NCBI GenBank assembly: GCA_026874595.1 | Contig: CM049314.1 | Coordinates: forward strand, 52,991,812 to 53,055,811 | Source of the DNA: Sipunculus nudus | Lineage: Eukaryota; Annelida; Sipuncula; Golfingiida; Sipunculidae | DNA: 64,000 bases | Direction: 5' to 3' | In this document: piece by piece, positions 43,331 to 53,745 of the stretch | How the letters are laid out: each line of letters starts with the position of its first letter | Numbering within the stretch: position 1 is the stretch's first letter | Made by a program: the position numbers and the translations under genes | The notes under the pieces: model-generated | Seen by the model: the letters and a program-made list of their open reading frames with translations, nothing else | Database searches by the model: none | What the model was told of the DNA's origin: nothing

Positions 43331-44263
43331 TCAGTTACAGTTTTTCCTTTCCACCATCGGACACGCTCGATCCAGGCAGTCTCGTATCTCAGAGGTTAGC
43401 TTGTCAACCAGGTTGTCAATTTCCACAGGGGTTGATGGTTCAGCGACATTACGGAGCCTGTCTGCCAATTCATTTTGATATAGCCTCCAGTGTGCCTTTC
43501 TCCAGGGCCTAACCATTTTTAGTGGCATTCTGTTTGCTCTCCAGTCGAGCTCTATATGAATTGTCATGTAGTTGCTGCCTACATCTTCCCTAACATGGAA
43601 ATCACTGACCAGACTTATTTCTGGTGAGACTATTGCCAAATCGAGTATGTTCGTTCCACCAGTCGTGGGATTGACCGTAGTAGGGCTCCCGTCATTCATG
43701 ATCACCATACCGTTCCGGTCTATGCAATCCATTAGAGCTTTTCCATTCAGATTAGAGGATCTGCTGCCGTACGAGGTGTATGGGGCGTTTAGGTCCCCAA
43801 ACACAATGTAGTGGCTGCTGTTCCTCTTCATTCTTTCACAAAACTTGGCCCTGGGCCACAACTGTGGTGGGTTGTAATACACTATTACAACTATTGCCGG
43901 GTCCCCGCTGTTGACAGGTTCGACTTTAACCGTTAGAGCCTCTACATCGAGCCTTCCTGGCCAGTTTGTTTGACGGTATACTAGGTTCTCTTTTATCAAG
44001 AGAGCCACGCCGCCTCCCATATTGCCGTCTGGCCGTCGCCTGTGTAGCAGGTTATAGCCAGTGAATTATACGTTTCTGGTCAGCTTTGACTCACTGATTG
44101 CGATGGTGTCTATGGAATGCTTGTGGATATAGTTGAGGATCTTTATCCTCTTTCCGTACAGGTCATTAACGTTCACATGACATAGGTTAAGCTTAACCAT
44201 GACGTCCCCCCACCGACCTTTTGAAACCGTTGCTACCGGCCTTTCTGGATTTAGGTTGCCCAT
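43331..44263 (-). pseudogene. LINE ORF2 N-terminal AP endonuclease domain, decayed
   Basis: The start region at 44263-44066 carries KILNYIHKHSIDTIAISESK, the N-terminal APE block with its catalytic Glu (SESK). One in-frame stop separates it from a 229-codon open stretch (44020-43331) with YYNPPQ, FGDLNAPY and GGTNILDLAIVSPE. These are the usual YxPP, GDxNAH and LD blocks. The closing block, normally SDH, reads GSNYMTIHIEL here, so both the Asp and the catalytic His are replaced. A stop near 43328 ends the segment before the reverse-transcriptase part. In life this domain nicks target DNA for target-primed reverse transcription; this copy should not. Confidence 0.85.
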
Positions 44264-44339
44264 GGCTATCCTTCTCCTTTTCGATACCGTCAGTTCTGGC
44301 TTTTACCGATCGAGCCTCCGGTTCCTCACGGTCCTTGTC

Positions 44340-46380
44340 CGTCACCCTGCCAGACAGCGCTGTTCATTACAATTCTAGACCTAGATGTCTATTTGCCAAA
44401 CTTTTCACGACGGTTACGGTCCGTTCTCTGGGCTCGTCGATTTTTGCCAGTTTCAGCGTTTCTGTGATCACTTCACAGAGGAACTTCATGAGTTTCTCTG
44501 GCTGGATCACAATTTGTGGCTGGCTTTCAGCCCCGGCTTGCTCCTTCGTCGGAGCTACACCCTTGTCCGTGCCATTGCGGTTTTTGGCCGCGGCCCACCC
44601 TCCGGCAAGCCAGTTGGACGTGATTCCGCTAGCCACGACCAGCTCCCTTCCGGGAGCAGGAGCTTTCTGAGTCCTGTTAGCCTCCGCGGGCCCCCGGGAG
44701 CCACTGGTTACCTTGGCGTAGGTTACGCCAGGTTTGTGGGTTCCAGCTTCCTGGCCTTTCGCCTTGTTCCTGGTCGGCTCTCCTTCTTTGCCGTTTTTTG
44801 TCTTTCTCAGTTTTAGGTGTCGGCCTCTGGCGGGCATCTTTGAAGGCTGTACAACATTTGTACATAGCCCTGGGGTCGCCCTCACAGTTTGCGCATTTCG
44901 GCTTGCATTTGTCGGTCGCCCTCCAACAATCTTTGACATAGTAGCCTGCCTCACCACAGTGCCTGCATTTGCCAGCCTCGTCAGATGCTGTGGCCGTGTG
45001 TCCAAACTTGTAACAGTTTAGGCACTATATTGGCTCAATGGTTTTCCGGAAGGCCTTGCAGCGTATGACCTCGCTCCCATACTTAAACCCTTGTTCGAGT
45101 GCCTTCGTGGCGCTCTCGAAATTCTGGAAGTGCACGAGCACCTTCATGACCGGCTACCTCCCGTGTCTGAGCTGCACAACCTCTTTGGCCTTTAGGCCCT
45201 GGTCCGCGAGTTCCGATATGATCTCCCTCGTAGAGAAATGCGGTCTCACGCCTTTCGCCACCACCGATATACAAGTTCATTGCCCTTTTGGCTGGTTTGC
45301 TTACTGCTCCTTGCAAGCTCCACCACTACCTTGGGCCCTTTCTTGATCAGGAGGCGCCAGTCGGGCCTCGCCGTCTTTACCGCCTCAGGGAGTGTTACTA
45401 CCATTACTCCCTTATCTATTCTGATTTTACAGGCGGAGGTGCTTGTGCACTCCGTCACCAGCCTGTTCAGCCTTCTTCTGTTTTGTCTCACTTCTATTGG
45501 AAATCCTCTAATCCAATATTTTTCTCAGTAAGGCCCTGGTCTTTTCCCGCGACTACACGATCGGTCGTCGCCTCCCTCGGCTGGCTGATCGATCTGCTCC
45601 CTGTCCATTCAGGTGAGCTCGGATCCGGGGTATCTTCCGCCACTTGATTAACCCGGTTCCCCGTCCGTACGAGCGACCCACTATCATTCGGTTGGTCGGT
45701 ACCAACGTAGAGTGTAGGTTGTCCCGACTCCTTGTTTGGTTCTGCTCCCCGTGTCCGCGGATCCTCACGAGATTGACCTGGGCTGTACTGGGTAGACTCC
45801 ACGACCGTTTGTGCGAGTCTTAGCCATCCTCACTGTCCTTGATGTCCGCTTTCCGATCCCCTGATCGCTCGGGCGGGCTCGGGTATAGCGTCCTCAGGAT
45901 TGCTGGCCATTCTGGTGATCCCACGTCTTTTATCGGAGACCCCTCGGGCGTCTCTACCTAGTCTGGCCCCGGGATCTCCGGGGTAACCACCTCGCCGTGT
46001 GACTGGCCGCCTCTTACCGGGGTGTCGTCAAACAGTTCAAAGCTTGCGTCCACAGTTGGGGTGACTGGTTCTTAGCCCAGGGAACCCAGCATAGAGCGCA
46101 GGGTGTCCGGTTTACCTGATCGATCAGGCGTCGCCTCCCGATTCCCGTAGACCGTTTCGCTGTTTGCTAGGTTTGTGGGAGCCGATCCCCCGATTGCACT
46201 CCGGCCCTCTGGCTCATCAGCCGCCTGTACTTTGCCGATGCTTCCCGTAATTAGCCGGGCTATCATACCTAGGGCATCAAGCCCGTGCCTGGCTGTCTGT
46301 TGGAGCCCTCCTGTGATCTGGGTAAGACTCTGGACCACTTCCTTCTCTTTCTGAGATAGCATTAACAACCTTGTTAACAC
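44340..46380 (-). pseudogene. LINE ORF1, gag-like protein with zinc knuckles, broken
   Basis: The N-terminal part at 46380-46072 (starts MLTRLLMLSQKEKEVVQSL) is followed by stops. Further frames lie at 45802-45494 and 45491-45246, and the last part at 45005-44367 is a long, basic, low-complexity tail. At 45030-44870 the reading shows CLNCYKFGHTATA, CRHCGEAGYYVKDC and CANCEGDPRAMYKCC. These are CCHC-type knuckles (one with Tyr at the His position) of the kind found in Jockey/I-group ORF1 proteins, which bind the element's RNA. A TAG sits immediately before the first knuckle and another at about 45155. At least four breaks are visible. Confidence 0.8.
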
Positions 46381-46949
46381 CCTCTAACTGATCTGTATCT
46401 AGTCTGCTCCCGTTCGAGCAGTAGTACAGTTATCCCGATCCTTCAAGATATACGGGTAGTATATCGGGCTTTACTCTCAACCTTTTGCCCCGAGCTTCGG
46501 TCGGGTATTTTTTTTAATTTTATTCCCGTTCGGGCAATAAAATAATTGTTAAGATAATTATCCACCTTGTCTGTAGATGTGCTCCGTGTTCAGTCACCCG
46601 TTACTTGTGCGCATTGAACCACGTCCGGCCACAGTTTCTGATTTCTGCCCCTTTGTCTTTTGCTCGATCGTACCTGTTCAGCTTACGATTTTAGCTTTCT
46701 ATTGGGCCTTTTCCCTTACCGTTTAGATATTATATATCCAGGGCATGGATATAATGCTAAACCGATGAGCCTTCGAGCCGAGAGCTGACTCAATTCGATA
46801 GTTTTACCCAGAGCCGGGCTTTAAACTGTGAATTTTGTACCTTGACCGGGCCGAGAGCTTGCCCTTGAGCCGAGAGAGGGCTCGGTGAATTAATTGTCCG
46901 TACCGAGAGAGCGGGTAGCGGTCAATTTAATTCACTGTAGGTCTCACCT
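46381..46949. other. Probable LINE 5' region, boundary with Ty3 remnant unclear
   Basis: This stretch has no sustained frame. It contains four copies of an ACCGAGAG or GCCGAGAG word at 46780-46915, one inside GAGCCGAGAGAGGGCTC, which can fold on itself. It is probably the LINE's 5' leader. The plus-strand Ty3 reading is only convincing from about 46950. Confidence 0.45.
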
Positions 46950-48400
46950 ACCTATCAAGATGTCTTTCTAGGACCAGATGAATAGTTAGGCCTTACCAAA
47001 CTGGCCGAACACCGGATTGATACTGGTTGTAACTGGCTGATTGAATAACCATCGTGACGGGTACCATAGGCCCAGAAAGCTGTAGTGAATACAGAGCAAC
47101 AAAAGATGTTAGACCAAAACATCATAGAGCCCAGTTAAAGCCCGTGGGCTTTGCCGATAGTAATTATTACCAAGAAAGACGGAGGAGTGCGATTTTGCGT
47201 CGATTATCGGCGACTTAATAGCGTGACGCGATAAGTTGTCGATATCGACAATCCTTGGACACTTTATCCGGTTGTCAATGGTTCTCGACGCTGGACGTGG
47301 CATCGGGCTATTAAGATGGCCAATGACTGATCAAAGGAAAAGACTGTATTTTGTAGACATCTTCGTTTACACAAGTTCAAGGTCATGCCGTTTGGCCTGT
47401 GTAATGCGCCCGGGAGCTACAAAGGCCTAATGGGTAATGTCTTACGAGGTCTCCCGAGTGGTGACAATGTCTAGATTATATCGATGATGTGATATGTGTC
47501 TGACAAAATGTTGACCATACGTAAGAAAACCTAATGACTGTGTGGCAGAAGTTTCGGGGAAACAAACCTGAAAATGAAAAAAAGTAGTGCCATTTGTTCC
47601 AGCGCAGTGTGACATTTCTAGGACACCTAGTATCAGCTGATGGTGTCAGACGTGACCTCGAGAAGGTCAAAGCAGTCGCAGAGTGGTCTGTGTCAAGTAG
47701 CCTTACCGAAGTTTGCAGTTTTCTCGGTTTAGCAGCCTACTATTGTCACCGCATCTACAGATTTTCTGAAATCGCTACGCCGATGATCGCTTTGACCAGG
47801 GGGAAACCAAAAAAATAGGTTCATTGGAAAGAAAAGTGCAAGAATTCTTTCTAAGCGCTAAAAACGCACTTACGGAAGCCCCGCTGTTGGCGTTTCCTAC
47901 TGAAGATGAAAAGTTCATTTTGGATACCTAGGCGAGAGGGGTAGGAATGCGTGCCGTACTGTCCCAACTTCAAGATGGTCAAGAACGCCTTATCGCCTGT
48001 GGCAGCAGGACCCTAAATTGTTCCCAACATAAGTACTTTACCACCAAACGTGACCTTTTGGCAGTCGTAACATTCATCAAACATTTAAGACATTATATTT
48101 GTGGACGAAACTACAATCTCCGGACAGACCATGGGTCGCAGAAATGGTTAAAGAACTTCTGTAACATTGAAGGAATATTAGCTAGAAAGCTCACTGTTTT
48201 AGACATGTATTCGTCTGAAAACGAAACCAGAGCAGGGACCAAGCATACTAGCGCCGACGCTTAATCAAACATCCCTTGCCGACAGAGTAAAAGGGAAGAC
48301 TGTCTAATACCAGATGTAAGAAAGGTCTCAGCCGTACATACAAGGAGTCGAACTGACAGCAACAACAATGACAAGGCCTACATGCCTAATGCGAACCTGT
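46950..48400 (+). pseudogene. Ty3-type pol remnant, reverse transcriptase and RNase H
   Basis: Plus-strand reading begins with YQDVFLGPDE and HRIDTG at about 46955-47020, the usual entry into a Ty3-type reverse transcriptase. It continues with [19 protein letters not shown] (47160-47215), FKVMPFGLCNAP (47375-47412) and a degraded catalytic block with YIDDV (about 47475). The connection domain has SVTFLGHLVSADGVRRDLEK (about 47610-47665), and RNase H has LTVLDMYS and the final TSADA at about 48260. Several stops and frameshifts break it. Gag and protease are not visible upstream, where the LINE sits. After about 48400 the similarity stops and resumes at 52318, so the element is split. Confidence 0.85.
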
Positions 48401-48769
48401 GCAATGAGATTACACCAGGTATAATGCTTCAATGCTGGACCATTACTTTTCAAGAACATTTGTAACATGTATATGAACAATGCAAGTACTAAACACTTAG
48501 AACAAGAAACAATTAAACAAACATCACTGCTTAAATTCTAGCATGGGTGCACACAACACAAACACTATAATACGGGTAGTCAACAAGCGACTTTGTGTAT
48601 CCGCTAAAATCAGAGAGGGACGGGTGAAGTGAGGCATGGATTGAGTGGCAAGGGGAAATAGAGTGAGGTGTGTTGCATAATAGCCTGGATGTCTGCAGCT
48701 GAAATGAGTATGTAGTTTCGACACCTGCTACAAAATCCAGAAAGCTGGATAACAAAAACATGCAAAATT

Positions 48770-50270
48770 TTAGGCAGACAAGTCAACCCACTACTGAGAT
48801 ATGAGTGATTTTAGCCCACGGCAGACAAACAGACGGACGCTGTGCAAAAATGGTGGGAGTTGGCGCCACCACTTTTATGTATGATTAAGAGCTATAAAAG
48901 ATCTATACACATGCAAAATTTCAGGGGGATATGTCAAACCACTCCTGAAATAAAATCCTGAATGTCTGCAGCGTATACATAAATGTAGGTGGCGCCACCT
49001 GCCACAAAATCAAAAAAGCTATCCAAGATGTATAAACATGCACATTTTTAGACAGATAAGTCAAACCACTACTGAGATATGAGTGATTTTAGCACACGGC
49101 AGACAAACAGACGGACGCTGTACAAAAATGGTGGCAGGAGGCGCCAACACTTTTGTGTATGATTAAAAGCTATGTGAGATCTATACACATGCAAAATTTC
49201 AGGGATATGTCAAACTAGTCCTGAGATATAAGCCTGAAAGTTTGCAGCGTATACATAAATGTAGGTGGCGCCACATGCCACAAAATCAAGAAAGCTATCC
49301 AAGATGTATAAACCTACAAAATTTAGGCAGATATGTCAAATCACTGCCTGGTTATGTGTGATTTTATCCCACAGCAAACAAAAAGACGGACAGTGTGCAA
49401 AAATGATTGCAGGTGGCGCCACCAGTTTTGCGTATGATAAAGAGCCATGTGAGATCTATAAACATGCAAAATTTTCGGCCATTTGATCAAATGGTTCCCC
49501 GGGATACAAGCTTGGATGTCTGCAGCTTCAACGTGAATGTAGGTGGCGCCACCTGTTATAAAATCAAGAAAGCTTTCCAAGATGTATACACATACAAAAT
49601 TTCAGGTGGATAAGTCTAACCAATGCAGATATATGAGTGGTTTTAACCCAAGGCAGATGAACAGATGGACGCTGTGCAAAAATGGTTGCAGGTGGCGCCA
49701 CCACTTTTAGTGTATGTTATAAAGCTATCCAAGGGCTACATTTGTGCAATTTTTTTCGCCTGATCGGTCAAACGGTTCCCGGGATATGTGCGTTTATGTG
49801 TGGAAACAGACGCAAAAATGGACGCTGGGCAGAGAGAAAAGGTCAGAGGTCAACCAAAAATGAGGGCGCAGCAGTTCACATGTGACCCGATCATAATTCC
49901 GAATTTTAAAAAATTCTGCCCAGTGATTACAGAGGAGTTCTCCGGAAACCTATGCGGCGGTGGTGGTGGCGGCGGCGTCGGCGTCCAACTTAAAACATAG
50001 TATCTGCAAAACTCTGTTTTGGCGGATACAATGATTGTAGAGATATATACATATGCCCAATGTCAGACTGATATGTCAAACCCCTCCTTTGAAATAAGCA
50101 GGAACATACACTGTGCAAAAATTATTGTAGGTGGCGCCACCAGTCTTGTACACTATAAAGCTACCCGATTTGTATAAACATGCCCAATTTTAGGCTGATG
50201 TATCAAATTCTTCTGTAGAAATAAGAAGTTGCATGCACTGCGAAAGTCAATGTTGGTGGCACCACCTGTC
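48770..50270. repeat. Dimeric ~278-bp tandem repeat with a 12-bp palindrome
   Basis: GCAGACAAACAGACGGACGC and its variants recur at 48821, 49099, 49372 and 49653 (steps 278, 273 and 281). Inside each step the palindrome GGTGGCGCCACC or a one- or two-base variant occurs twice, at about 48858, 48990, 49137, 49266, 49413, 49544, 49692, 50132 and 50253. The alternating spacings of about 130 and 147 bp show two related half-units per repeat. The word CATGCAAAATTT follows in most units. No long coding frame is conserved among the units, so it looks like non-coding dispersed repeat DNA that became tandem. Confidence 0.85.
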
Positions 50271-50419
50271 TTGTAAATGGGAATACCATCAACGGCGCAT
50301 AGACAGGTCAAAATATCAGGCCAGTACATCAAATTTCCCCAGAGTTTGATGCATTGGGCGGACGAGGCTTCGGTGAGTAAGGCAGTTGCCCCCGAGGGAA
50401 CTATGACAAATTGCTGCCT

Positions 50420-50775
50420 CAAGCAACTACACCGAGTGAGCTCTTGACCTGCACCTGGCGGGACTGAGTGAACTTTTGACCTGTAACTGGCTGCACTGAG
50501 TGAACTCTTGACCTGTTGCATAATCTGACACAGTTGGCAGTCTGCCAAAGCTATAAATAGATCCAGGCTGAACTTTGGTGCCAAATCTGATGCTGTGAGC
50601 AGTCTGCCAAAGCGATAAATAGACTGCAGCTACTGCACTGAGTGAACTCCTGACCTATACTTGGCTGCACTTCTTCCAATCCTGGCACTGTGCCAAAACT
50701 ATTTATAGAGCTGACATCTTCTTGGCTAATGGCCAACATCAAGGCACTGGCAATCTGCCAATGGTAAACCAAGTG
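50420..50775. repeat. Short local repeat patch
   Basis: CTGCACTGAGTGAACTC with a following TGACCT recurs at about 50490 and 50634, with variants at about 50433 and 50463. GCAGTCTGCCAAAGC plus ATAAATAGA recurs at 50537 and 50599, 62-63 bp apart. Minus-strand frames through here are fragments without recognisable domains. Confidence 0.65.
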
Positions 50776-51270
50776 CTGCCATCTGTACACAAAAGTGGTC
50801 CCTCCTTGAAATAACTTTGAAATTAATTTATCCAATACGAAGGGCTTTACAGCTGACTTTTTATTAACAAAAAGAAATCAGGAATATATGTAAAATTATT
50901 ACAGATGCATAATTAATGCAAAATTAAAATACAGATATATCTCACTGATGGTAAACTCTTGAATTAAGTTGAGTAGGGATACCAATAATTTATAATCAAT
51001 GTACAGTTTTCTTTATATAGCAACAGAGAGCTGAAAATCCATGATTGTAACATTGCCTGGTATGAAGAAAACTTAAATCATAAATCTAAGTTTTTTAAAA
51101 AGCTTTTAAAAAACTTTCTTGTCAATATTAACCATAGGTAACCTGAAATCTAAATGTCTAGTGGCATGATGTAATAGATCCTGATAGAATGGTGCCTGGC
51201 AAGATGTAACAGCATTACACAGCTAACATATATGGTAAAATGACTCAATGCAATATCCATAATTCAGCCA
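50776..51270. other. AT-rich sequence without recognised features
   Basis: This is low-complexity AT-rich DNA inside the 3.9-kb insertion. I see no coding frame, repeat unit or RNA gene here. Confidence 0.5.
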
Positions 51271-51273
51271 AAA

Positions 51274-51341
51274 ACAATTATTCTTATAATAATTTTCCTT
51301 CATGTGGAACTATTAATGAAAATTATTATAAGAATTATTGT
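51274..51341. repeat. Perfect 24-bp inverted repeat
   Basis: The left arm 51274-51297 (ACAATTATTCTTATAATAAT then TTTC) is the exact reverse complement of 51318-51341, with a 20-nt loop between. It could be the core of a miniature inverted-repeat element or simply an AT-rich hairpin. No flanking target-site duplication was identified. Confidence 0.85.
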
Positions 51342-51449
51342 AGGGATTATTCTTGTAAAATATTTAACAAACTGGCTTCAGTGGCATAGGTCGAAAAACG
51401 TATCGCAGGTTTATAACTCATATAGGAAGATACAGCAAACTGGCTAAGT

Positions 51450-52090
51450 TCAGCTTCCCGTAACTCAGCCAAAAAGCACTGAACCAAAATCATTTGAACA
51501 AACTTGAATTATCAACATCTGAGAATATTTAATGTGTGAGATTTTAGAATTTGGCCGAGTGGTTTTTGAGAAGAAGATCTTTGTAGCAACTGAGCTGAAA
51601 TGGGCTGTTATGGCATATGACTAAATTCAGCTTCCCATAACTTAGCCAAAATCACTGAAAAGAGACCATTTCAACAAACTTCAGAAAGCTCTACCCTAGG
51701 ATCATTTCTGTGCGATATTAAACATTTTGGCCCTATGGTTTCAGAGAAGGTGTTTTGTAGCCCTCAGTGTGATACAGGCACTGATGATCCCGTACAAAAA
51801 GGCCGATTCAGATGGCGCCACTAATACCTCAATTTCAGATATGACCTATGTGACCAACATTGGCATAAAATTTTGTGATGATAGCTCCAGCCGTTTCTGG
51901 GATTGAAATTTTAATATGCTTTCTTTGCACAGATGAAAAAGTTCAACTTCCTGTAACTGGGCCAAAAATCTCCGAACTGGAACCATTCGAACAAACTTGA
52001 GAAAGATTGTTCCAGGGATCATTTCTGTGAAATATTAGATAATGTGTCTGGGCAGTTTCGGAGAAGAAGATTTTTAAAGCTTTTTAGCTT
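51450..52090. repeat. Three diverged copies of a ~140-bp block
   Basis: Copies start at about 51452, 51630 and 51940. Each has CAGCTTCCCRTAACT or CAACTTCCTGTAACT, then GCCAAAAATC, CATTTGAACAAACTT-like, GATCATTTCTGTG and GAGAAGAAGAT words in the same order. They are diverged by roughly a fifth to a third by eye. The second and third copies are separated by a segment with an imperfect GATGGCGCCAC word at 51812, which links this patch to the palindrome repeat at 48.8-50.3 kb. Confidence 0.7.
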
Positions 52091-52317
52091 TTTCCCTATA
52101 AAATCTAAGAAAATGCAGTTAGATAAAAATAAACAAAATCCCATAGAGTTTTTCAGATGGCTGATGAATTGAAAAAGTTTAGGGACGCTAGCTCCTGCCG
52201 TTTTTGAGATAGCTTTGATTAACGTACGGACGATGCACGACGTACGACGGACGACGACGCACCATCGCATAAGCTGACAGGTTCGCTAAAAATGACGCCC
52301 CTCAAAGCTCTCAAGAT

Positions 52318-53745
52318 GGTTAGTCCTTCGAAGGACTATGGAATATGACACAGACACATTACAAAACCTGCAACAAGAGGATCAAGCCGTCTCTAAGATG
52401 ATGATCCTTCTTACCAGACATAGGCAAAAATCAGTATGGGCAGTGATAGCTACTGAATCACGAGACTTGAAGGCATTATGGAGCCAGTGGAAAACTCTGG
52501 TATTTTTCGACAATTTACTATAAAAACATACCAAAGATTCGAAAACTTGTGACAACCTTGCCGTTGAGGAAACAAACCATGAAATTTGTCCATAACAAGA
52601 GATTAGTTGGACATTTGGGTGTAACTAAGACCTTACATAATGAACGCCAACAGTTTTATTGGCCCGGTCACAAACAGGAGGTAATCCGATGGAGTCAGAG
52701 ATGTGACGTGTGTGCCAGTAGAGACCATGCACGGGACCCCGTAAAGCGTCACTTCATCAAAGCCCTGGAGACCGAATAGAGCGTGTAGCATTGGACATTC
52801 TAGGAACGTTCGGGTCCACTGAGAATGGAAATCAATCCAGCTGGGTCCTTTCCGATTACTTTACAAAGTGGGCCGAGGCTTTTGCAATGCTAGACCACAC
52901 AGCTCAAACCATCGCTGAACGGTTAATGCACGATTTCATCTTGCAGTATGGTATTCCACGCGTTCTGCAAAGTCAAAGTTGATGAACCATCCATGCAAGC
53001 TGCTGGAGATTGACAAGACAAAGACTTGTACATATCGTCCTCAGAGCGTTCGATTGTGGAGCGTGCAAAAGGACTTTACTACTGATGCTGTCTTGTTTTG
53101 TCAACGATTACCAAAAACTAGGATGATTTGTTACGGTACGTGATGTAAGCATATCGGGCGACTGCCAATGAGAGCACCAAATGTTCGCCTGACTTGATGT
53201 TCTTAGGCAGAGAAAAGACCATGCAAGTCGATCTACTCATGGGAGGACCCAGATACTACAGTGTCCAAACGAGTATATCACCTGTGTTAAGGAGGCCACC
53301 ATGGTAGCCCATTAGTATGCTAATAAATATCTCAGGCAGGCGGCAGATCGACAAAAGCGCTATTATGACATTAATGCGATCTATCCGAAGTTTTCCATTA
53401 GAGACTAGGAGTGGTACTACTAGCCACCAAAGGGTATCCAAGACTGGGCAGTGGTTTGACGGGCCCGTATCTTATGGTTGAAGAAGTGACAGATGTCAAT
53501 CTTCAAGAGGCCCCAGAAAAACCCAGTAAGAATTTCCATATGAACCTGTTAAAATTCTACGTGGGAGATCAAGTAAGGTGATCGGAACAGAGAAATGTGA
53601 CCAGGAGAACGAGGAGGATGCGTCGCAAGAAAAGCTGCCCATCGGTCCAGATTACCATGGGTTGGGTAAGCCGTGTAGAGGTGATGCATGATGTGGAGGA
53701 AGGGCAGCCCAGAACCCGGAGTGACCTGGATGATTGGGAAGTTGA
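52318..53745 (+). pseudogene. Ty3-type pol remnant, integrase
   Basis: The frame at 52338-52520 is pre-integrase sequence. 52549-52777 carries the HHCC zinc finger: H in KFVHNKRLVGHLG, then FYWPG, then CDVCAS. 52791-52980 carries the start of the catalytic core with MDILG (first Asp) and SDYFTKWAEAF, ending near GIPRVLQSQ where the second catalytic block should follow and a stop intervenes. Beyond 52980 only scattered similarity survives (LMGGPRYYS, RQAADRQKRYYD) as far as about 53740. It is the continuation of the pol at 46950-48400. No 3' LTR was recognised after it; the 48-bp tandem repeat begins instead. Confidence 0.82.

Larger units (their letters stand above)
41264..46900 (-). mobile_element. 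Decayed Jockey/I-group non-LTR retrotransposon (LINE)
   Basis: On the minus strand the order is ORF1 with zinc knuckles, AP endonuclease, reverse transcriptase and 3' region, as in Jockey/I-group LINEs. Reading frames are broken by stops and frameshifts and part of the reverse transcriptase is deleted, so the copy is dead. Base composition (GC-rich, strongly structured) contrasts with the AT-rich intron around it. The ends are approximate. The word GTTAGGCCT occurs at 41255-41263 and 46985-46993 and could be a target-site duplication, but 9 bp can also match by chance, and the second copy lies within sequence that reads as Ty3 pol. Confidence 0.85.
48401..52317. mobile_element. 3.9-kb insertion inside the Ty3 pol remnant
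   Basis: The Ty3 reading ends shortly after RNase H and restarts just before the integrase zinc finger, so about 3.9 kb was inserted between them. The insert has no protein I recognise. It contains a palindrome-bearing tandem repeat (48.8-50.3 kb), a 63-bp repeat patch (50.4-50.8 kb), AT-rich sequence, a perfect inverted repeat (51.27-51.34 kb), a triplicated block (51.45-52.09 kb) and a tail with TACGACGGACGACGACGCAC near 52240. It is probably a composite of several non-autonomous repeats. Exact borders and target-site duplications were not found. Confidence 0.6.

Noticed and set aside
41472-45647. Plus-strand frames across the LINE
   Set aside because: They are antisense to the recognisable LINE proteins and contain no motifs of their own.
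41255-46993. GTTAGGCCT as a firm target-site duplication of the LINE
   Set aside because: Only 9 bp match, and the right copy lies in sequence that reads as Ty3 pol (LGLTKLAEHRIDTG) a little beyond the likely LINE end; kept only as a possibility.
48524-50835. Minus- and plus-strand frames of 60-143 codons in the 3.9-kb insertion
   Set aside because: They run through repeat units, are not conserved between units, and match no family I recognise.
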